From positions 25,217,547 to 25,281,546 of the forward strand of contig CM046873.1 in assembly GCA_025617745.1 (NCBI GenBank): DNA of 64,000 bases, given 5' to 3'. Positions 24,001 through 33,000 of this stretch are shown in pieces. Position 1 is the first letter of the stretch. Every line of letters starts with the position of its first letter. This DNA is from Heliocidaris erythrogramma (taxonomy: Eukaryota; Echinodermata; Echinoidea; Camarodonta; Echinometridae). The position numbers and the translations under genes were made by a program. Below the pieces are notes generated by a model, which was not told where the DNA came from, made no database searches, and worked only from the letters and a program-made list of their open reading frames with translations.

Positions 24001-27000
24001 ACTTTTACTATTACTATTACTACTACTTCTACTATTACTATTACTATTACTTCTACTATTACTATTACTATCACTAGTAAAATGATCTCTTTATGTCTCT
24101 TTTTGTTTCCTTCTTTAGGAAGGAGCTAAAAAGGCTTCAGCAAAATTGAAGGACCTCGAGAATGCAGATAAGAAATGGAGAGATAAGGAAGCTGAGATTG
24201 AAAAGAAGGAAAGGGTAAGGGCTCACTCACAAAATTGTTTTTTTACATTATTTGTAATGCGCCATCGATCCAGTACACTATTTTGAGGCGAAGTGGGATG
24301 TCAGTAAGAATAATTTACATATATAAGTGAACGAGAGAGAGAAAAAAAGACCCAAAACAACATACATATAGTTAACAAATATTTCAATATAAAATAATAT
24401 GATGAGAACATGTATGACTTTGGACTTGAATTAAATGTTCCTAGAGATTCTGCTGATCGGAGATTGAGAGGAAGAGCATTCCGTAGAGATGAAGCTGCTT
24501 CTGTAAAAGCCTTTTCTCCTAGACAAGACATAGTCGTTTGCACTGTTAATTGTACCTCATGTACCTCTGGGAATCACATCGCCAGACCGAGTCAACGACG
24601 ACTGACTCTCGTCCATTCCAATTAATGCAAATTTCTGTTCAGTCTAGTGTAGGTGTAATGTCGGTATCGTTGGTCTTGGTGTGATGGCATTTCAAACCCC
24701 CAAAACAACACAACAAACACTGAGCAGGTGCAAAATCTGTTTAGATGTCATTGATTGGCAGTAGACCGCTTCGGTAATGTATGCAAATTTTATGCATACC
24801 TTTCAAACAAAGGTTGTTCTTGACAACCTGAAAGCTTGCTGGGCATAGCAACAAATAATGAATGCAAACTGGATTCCAAGCATTGAGGCTCATTTATAAA
24901 AAGCAGGTTAATGGAATAGCTCGTCACTAGGTGCTCAGCGAGTATATTTGCATAAATTTGCATAAATTTGCATACATTACAGAAGTGATCTATTGAATAT
25001 GATTAAAAGTAGCTGTGCACAACAAAAGACCCTCAAGTGTACATGTATCTACTGTATGTGCTACATTTTGTATAAGATACAAATATTCAAATTACACTAT
25101 ACAAGACTTGTTGTATTTTAGTTGGCTGGGGCAGGTTATTGAGACAGTATCATGTGGTATGTGAATGAGGCTCAAGAATTAGCATGAAGCAATGAATTTG
25201 ATGGGTGTGATCTGGACACAAAAGAAGTAACACTTTTCTTATCCTTTGTCTAATTCGTTGTTCTTTTTATCTTCCACTTTTGCAAATGTTTCCTTCACTT
25301 TCTGCTTCCACCCCAATGATAAAAGAAGATTGACTTTTTAAAGCTTCTTTCTAGCAATTGTTTTCTTCTGCTTGTTTTCTTTTTTACCTGTAGCTAACCC
25401 CATGGAACGTTGACACCCTAAGCAAGCCAGGCTTTGAGAAGACGGTCATCAACAAATATGAGAAGACGGAAGATGAAATGACGGAGGAGGAGAGAGAAAA
25501 TAAAATGGTACAGAAGTATAGATTGATTTTCTTTTCAATACCCGAATACCAAGCAGTGTATGTGGAAGGGATTTAGCTTTGGAAAGCTTAAGAGGAGATC
25601 TTCAAAGCTGTAAAAGAGATTTTAAATATTTCTTTTCGGCTTCAGTCAGTGAATACCTCATACATGTATATTATGAGGTTATCATTTAATAGATAGTGCA
25701 TTATTGTTATTAATGCTTTACTAATTTACTGATAAGTTAAGACACTATTAATTTTTGACACTTTCTACAGAGGCCTTCCTTGGTTTAGGTTTTGCGCAAG
25801 CCAAATATCCAACTTATTTGACAGTACTTTGCAATATTGTAAACCATGTAACGTCTGACGTAAATGATTTTAATTACTGTGATTATTATCATTTTCTTAG
25901 GCAGGAAACTTAATTTGTTAAGGAGAAAGAGAGGCTTATCAAAGAGTTTTGAGTAGATTCTGTCTTTAGATTTGTGCTTTTGGACCCAAATACACAAAAT
26001 ATTTGATATACATGTAATTTTCTATAATACTGGTCTGTAGGCCATGTAACAAACATACATGTATCTAGATAACTTTGATTAGGTAAATTGCCATTTAGTC
26101 CAATGCCATTTGTTCCAATTGTCAACTGGTCTAACATCATTTTGTCTATTTAGTAACATTTCGTCCAATGACAGTTTAGTCCAATAATCAATTTGGCCAA
26201 TAACCATTTTGTCTAAAAACTATTTGGTCTAATAGCCATTTGGTCTAAATCCATTTAGTCCAATACCACTTGGCCTATAATTATCAGTTCATCCAATATT
26301 CATTTGGTTAAATAGACCAAAATTGGACCCACTGATATTAGACCGAATGATGTTATACCATATGATGAGTGGACCAAATGGCAGTAAACCCTTGGATTAC
26401 TATGATTATTACTTTCTACTACAGGAAACTTTTGTTAAGAAGAATGAAAAGCTGATCAAAGAGTTCGGCATGTATAAGAAATACCCTGATGCACAGCGAT
26501 TCCTTGTTGACCATCCAAACCTTGTCTGTGAAGAGACAGCAAACTACCTTGCCATCTGGTGTATCAACTTAGAAGTAGAAGAGGTAAGGATTGTGCATGT
26601 GACTGATTCATGTTTGGGTGTTATTATAAGTGTGAATGTTACTTTATAGTGATACATGCATGTTCCTTAGAAACCCCTCAGAGAAAGTTTGGAAACTTTG
26701 AATTTGGAGGTTTTATTGATTACAGGTATATCTCACTTGTCATGGCATACTCATCGCTTTATACAGTATCATTGGAAAGTGTGTTTATTCCTCTTTAAAT
26801 TGATACCATATCTGATATGATTTTGCAGTCATGGAATGAGCAGTACATCATAATAAGGGGCAGGGTTAAAAGTGAAAAGTTTTCAAAATGCACTGGTAGG
26901 CACTTGTACTGTTGTAATGCAGAGCACTTTCTTGGACATAAGAGAGTTTAAAAGATATATATACTGAAGCTTTTCGTCTTGCACTCATCGGAGTATAACG

Positions 27001-30000
27001 CAAGAATGAACAGAAAGCCATAATCGAACAATATACCGGAAACTAAACGAACAAAGCGCGCAAAATATTAAACAGATTTTGATTGGCTGCCTGAACATCT
27101 GATGAGTGCAAGACGAAAAGCTTCAGTATGTCTCCCTTCAACGCTATTTTCCGATTCTGTAGTACTAAATATCTTTTCACATAAGAGAGTGTGATTTTTG
27201 TAAATTACTGTGGGGCTATTGTTACCAACTGGTCATCCATGAATGCCAAATTCTAAAGAATCGTGAAAATGAAATTCATCCACTGTCTTAAGTTTCAAAC
27301 ATGAAAATAAACTACAAACCTTGAAATGAAGCCTTGAAATTTCTTTCTTGCTCTTTTTTGTCTCGCCTGCGACAGCGGCGGTGACGACGTCAACAATTTT
27401 GGAAATGCTCTCATTTCAAAATTATATGTTCGATTTCCATGAAACTTGAACACAATGGTTGTAGAGTATCACAAATGATGTGGAACAAATTTCAGGTCAA
27501 AAATCAAGGTCAAAGGTCAATTAAGGTCAATTGAGTTAAATTGTGTTCCAAAAACTTAACCTGAAGTTAAGTTTTTGAATTTTTACTTTATTTCAAAAGT
27601 ATTTGTTCAAATTCTTTGAAACTTGGCATCATTCTTGGTAGGGATTGTCTTCATGTCACCTTCTTTCAGATGAATACCCAAATCTTACATTTTCATCACA
27701 TTGAAGGTCACCTTCTGACAGTTTAACTTGGTTAAGTTTTTGGTAAAATTCAGTTTTGTCTCTATACAGTACATGTACATGTAGTATGTACATATGTAGT
27801 GTACACATGCATTTGACTTCTCAAAACCTTTGATTTTTCACCAAGTGAAAATTTTGCCCTGAAAATTGCGTGATGCAGGTGAGACTGCCCTGGGCATTTC
27901 CCTTGTATTTTGTTTTACAGATATGAATTCATGTGAAATGAAATGATTGCATATTTGTTTGAATGCTCATGCTTGTTTATTTGAGTCATAACGCATGATT
28001 GTTTTAGAGCTAGCATGTCTGTTCGACCTCATGCATGTTTGTTTCAGTGCAGTGTGTGTGTTGCTCACGGAAGATCATCTGAAAACACAGCAGCCCTAGA
28101 CTCTTCAAAGGAAGAAGAATGTACAGCCGAACAAAAGATTGCATTTTGCAACGCTTCACTTTTGACCTGGCCTCTTATTTTGATGTACTGCACATTCCAT
28201 GACTGCAAAATTATAACAAATATGGCATCATTTTAAAGAGGAATAAACACACTGTCTAATGATACTAAACATAGCAATGATTATGCCATGACAAGAGAGA
28301 TATAATCGATTATACTTGAGTTTCCAAACTTATTTTGAGGGGTTTGAATCATCCAAACCTTGTCTGTGAAGAGACTGCAAACCACCTTGCAATCTGTTGT
28401 ATCAACCTGAAAGAAGAAGAGGTAAGAATTATCATTGAAATGGAGTGCTCTCATAGTTTGGTCTTGGCGGTTGAGATAATTTTAATACTCCATGTACTTA
28501 AATACAACTTCAATTTCAGTGTGAAAGAATGTTTAGAGAACAACAATGGTTGGTTATTTAGTAAATGAGAACAATTGGTGATTGTGAGGTTTGGAATCAT
28601 CAAAGTGGTAACAAATTTATCAAAACTTGCCGAAAATTAGAAACGATCACAAGCACTTCACACAGATATGTGCATGTACACATGTGACATCAAGTTACAA
28701 ACTGTTTCAAGTGATATATGAAAAACAGGTCTGTTCACAAAGTTGGGGCACCAAAACGTGACATTTTATCGTAAAAACATTGTAGTTTTAACACTATGAC
28801 TTACACCATTAAGTTGTTTTATATGAATGTACTTGGTGCCTCCAGGAAGCTTTTGAAGAACACAAGACAAATTGTTTTGAGAGGCATTTTCAAAATATTG
28901 ACAAAAACATACTGGTGTCCCATGTTACATCCACAACCACCTTTTTTTTAGATTACCAGCATATCTACATGCATGATACCTTACATAGCTAAATCTTAAT
29001 GGGTACAATGTGTTATGGTGCTGACTTAATGAAGAAAAACTTTTAAGAAAAGAATAACTATCTTCCCTGAGTTTATCATGAATGTTGTGGGTGTAACGGT
29101 TTCCAATCAAATGTCACAAGTTGTGGATGAACGGGACACCAAAGAATATCTGTAACTTTCATCAATAACTCTTGAAGTCAGTATACTCTCATTGCAGTTG
29201 TTGTTGCATTTAATTAAATAGAGAGCCTGAAGTAACCAGGCAAATACTTATCATCAAGAGCATTATGGATGTGCCGTTATGTCTCAAAATGAGACTTTGT
29301 GGATGTAACACGGACACGATGTCCAGTTACATCCACACGCTGGTTTTTCATAATTATTTCCAAAATACATTGTGGAACAACATGTTTATGATTCTCAGAT
29401 GCTTTTTATTTTCACCAGAGATAGAATGGTCAAGTAAGAAAATTCTAACTAGACTTTTTCATCGAATTACAGGGGATTAAAGAAAAAATGCCTCAAAAGG
29501 TGCCCCAACTTTGTGAACAGACCCATATGAAAAACAAGGCATTTGAAAAGAAATTTGTTTTAGTGACACTAATCAACTTGGGAATAAATGAATTAGAAAG
29601 CTCTCAAATAATTTTTTTAACTTTTAATGAAACTCAACACTCTCTTTAAAGAGCTTGCTAAATATTTGTCAACTCTTAGCTAAGTCTTAAAGGTGAAGTT
29701 GAGTTCTGGTCATATGATTACATTGTGAAAGGAACTGTCTAAAAGTGACCAAGAAGGTTAATTTTGTAGTACAAAAGAATTAGTGTAGGATGTTGAGGTT
29801 TTGGAATCATGAAAATTAAAAGAAATTTACTCAATTTGCTGAAATTTACATGCACTGCACACAAAAATGTGTACATGGGACTACACTCACATTTGGCATG
29901 AGAGTTGGTCCAAACTTTCAGCTCTTTCTTGTCATATTTCAGATATGATTGCATTTTTTTAAAGCTATCCTTTTCAAAGAAATTGTTATACATTATAGAC

Positions 30001-33000
30001 AAAGTTCTGTCCTTTTCAGAGAAATTTGTGCCATGACATTCTTCCACGCTGCATGAAAAGAATGAAAATGCTCACAAATTTGTTTTCACCTTTGCCAGAA
30101 ATCAACCTTCTTTTTAATCTTGAAATACTGATTTGCATTTGTTTAGAAACATGGCTTGATGGAACAGGTGGCCCACCAGACCATTATCATGCAGTATCTG
30201 CTAGAGTTGGCCAAGAGTCTGGACAGGGATCCAAGATCTTGTATCAGACCCTTCTTTGCAAAGTAAGTGTTTTTAACCCGTTGACTACTGAATGGGCGTT
30301 TCGTCAAGTGTCTTGTCGGTGATTTTTACGGACAATTTTGCTCACAGCCAATCAAATGCAAGGATTTCAGTAGCTTATAACAGTTATTGCAACTTGTCAT
30401 TGATGACAAGTTTCATGAAAACGCCTTTATACTTTCATGCCAGAAGCACTTTTGTGCTTGAACCTGTACGCGAATCGTCGTGTCTGATCCAAATCCGCAA
30501 AAGTTTCATGCAGCAAAAAAAATGATTGAATTACGACATTGAATTTCTGCAATTCGCAAAAGAGTCCTGCGGCAAAAAGAGCAGTCATGAACAATTTACA
30601 ACAGCTTCATGTTCTGAAAGGTTCTTATTTTGCAGTATTTTGTCAGAATGTTCAATAGTAGGCCCACCAGTAATCAAATCAACTTGTTTTGGATGGACTT
30701 ACCTTTTAAGTACATGTATCAATGGCATAATATCAATCTTTATATTATCATTATTTCTACCAAGCTTTTCCACAGACATATTAAAGCATCGTCATGCACT
30801 CCTACAAATAAAACACAAGTATGGACAGAAAGCCAAAATCAAATAACATAAATGAAAAATAAGGGAACAATGCACACAAAAAATAAAATAAACAGTTCTG
30901 ATTGGCTGTCAGAGATAACAGAGTGCTGGCCTTTATTTTCTTCTTCTTCTTCTTTTTTTTTACCAAGCTGCAATTACAGGCTAATAGCTAGAATGATATT
31001 CTGAATAAAGCTATTCGGTGATATGTTAGTGACACAACATTTACTCTGCGACATTTGCTCCACCGTCCATATCTCGAAAGGTCAAGGTCATGATTTTTTT
31101 TTTGTTCAGGACAATGTAAAAATCAGGATTAGAGTTAGGAGTGGGGTTATGATCAGGTTTAGGTTTAGGATTAACATGGCAAAGTTAGACCGGAGCAATT
31201 GTCACAGGAGCAGATGTCATGGAACCGATATGTTCTTTCCTTGGTTTTGCATCTCAGAATGGACAAGGCCGAGAAGCAGTACCAAGATGCCTTTGATGAT
31301 GAGCTGGAATCTTTTAAGAAGAGGGTCAGGGAGAGAGCTCAAGTCAGGATAGACAAGGCTTACAAGGAAGCAGAAGAGGTAGGTCAACCCTGTCAGGACA
31401 GGAATTATTTAAGGGCTAGATTGATCACATTTTGTTCTTCAAATTGGCAACAATAATATTTTTCTTTTAGTGCTACAAGGTTCTAATAAGGTGGAAGGTC
31501 TTTGACAACAATACATACGGTTACAATATTTGTTGAAAAGATGGAACAATTTGCCAGATTTGATAAAAAAACAATGATTTTGAACCTCTCAATGTTTGCC
31601 AATTTAAAGATTTTAAAGCTTATTTTTGTTTTTAAAATTCATGGCATCAACAGAGCTGCCAACTAGTACGGATTTTCCGTAATTGGTATGGAAATTAACC
31701 ATCATTACGGAAGTACGGAATGTCGCCCAAAAATTACGGATTTGAAGAAATCTGATTATGCACTATTCGTATTATACGTTGTGCACATGTATTTGTTATC
31801 ACTCATACTTTCACACTCATATTGTATTATTTTCGCTGTTCCCGGAACTCCGCACTGTGTACGTACGTACCAGTGCATACAGAAAGGAGACTGCGATCGT
31901 ACTTTCACCGCACACGCAAACTTCTAGCTCAAGCTATGAGCTCAAGCGCTAGCGGTGCGGCTGCTCTTACACACCGAGGCGTTCGGCAGCCGGCCAGCCT
32001 AGCCCGTGGGCGGCACGGCGCGGCTGCTGCTTGGTGTAAAGCAGCAGTATGTGGAACTGCTCCGTAGTGGAATCGAAAGGATGAATAGGGAACGTGAGTT
32101 TTTAGCTGGTTTTTTATGTTTCTAGATCTAGATAATTATATTATTCCCATTGATAATTATTGGGGTGTCATAAAGAGTAATTTTAGGACATTTTTAGATC
32201 TAACTTATACAATTGTGGTGGCAGTTGCTGTTTAGAAATTTGGTATTTGGGGACTTGCAAAAAAATATGGAAATGCAACAAAAATGGACATAGTTTGTGC
32301 TAAAATTTGCCTTTTCTGCTCATGCATCGGGTATATTTTTAAGAGCTCTGAATCAAAAGTACCACAAAATGTGGTCAATCGTCTTGAAAGGATTAAATGT
32401 CAAGTTACCATATTAGGTGCATCTCCATGATTCCAAACAAGCTAGAGCTTAAAATATTAGACGATCAACGCTTCTTGAGAAAAAGGTCGAACTTGGAAGT
32501 TCCCTATTTTAGCTCGAGCTACAGGGTCAGCATATTTCCAAGTGCATCTTCAGAGGCGAATTACATGTACATGTAGCATTCTACGGTAATATCCTAATAT
32601 CCTAAGTGTGACGGTGAAACACCTATTTGTGTCTTCACTGCGAATAGCTTAAGCTAGTTGTGATCAAGCTAATTTCCCTGGATTAGAATTAGAACTGTGA
32701 CAATGAAAATCGTTCGTCTTGTCAGTGATCCCCTATGTCCTCTTTGCCAAGCAAGCTACTTTCGTCAAAGGACATTCAGGCGAGTCTGTGCACATAGAGG
32801 TACAGATTTCTCCTCTTGGCACAAAATAGACTCAGCCTCCTAATACCACAGTCACACCAACAAAACCAACGCTAGATTGACTGCACACCTGATAAAAAAT
32901 TACTCCACCCTCAGTGATCCGATATCGGTCGGTTTGGTAGAGTGCCTGCCTGGAATGTTCCCCATGGAGTGGAGAAGGTGCACACATTGTGTGCGGGCAA

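Noticed and set aside
23636-24129. Long open frames on both strands (poly-leucine, poly-tyrosine, valine-isoleucine) near 23.7-24.1 kb
   Set aside because: They are translations of the ACT/ATT minisatellite in every frame; codon use carries no coding signal.
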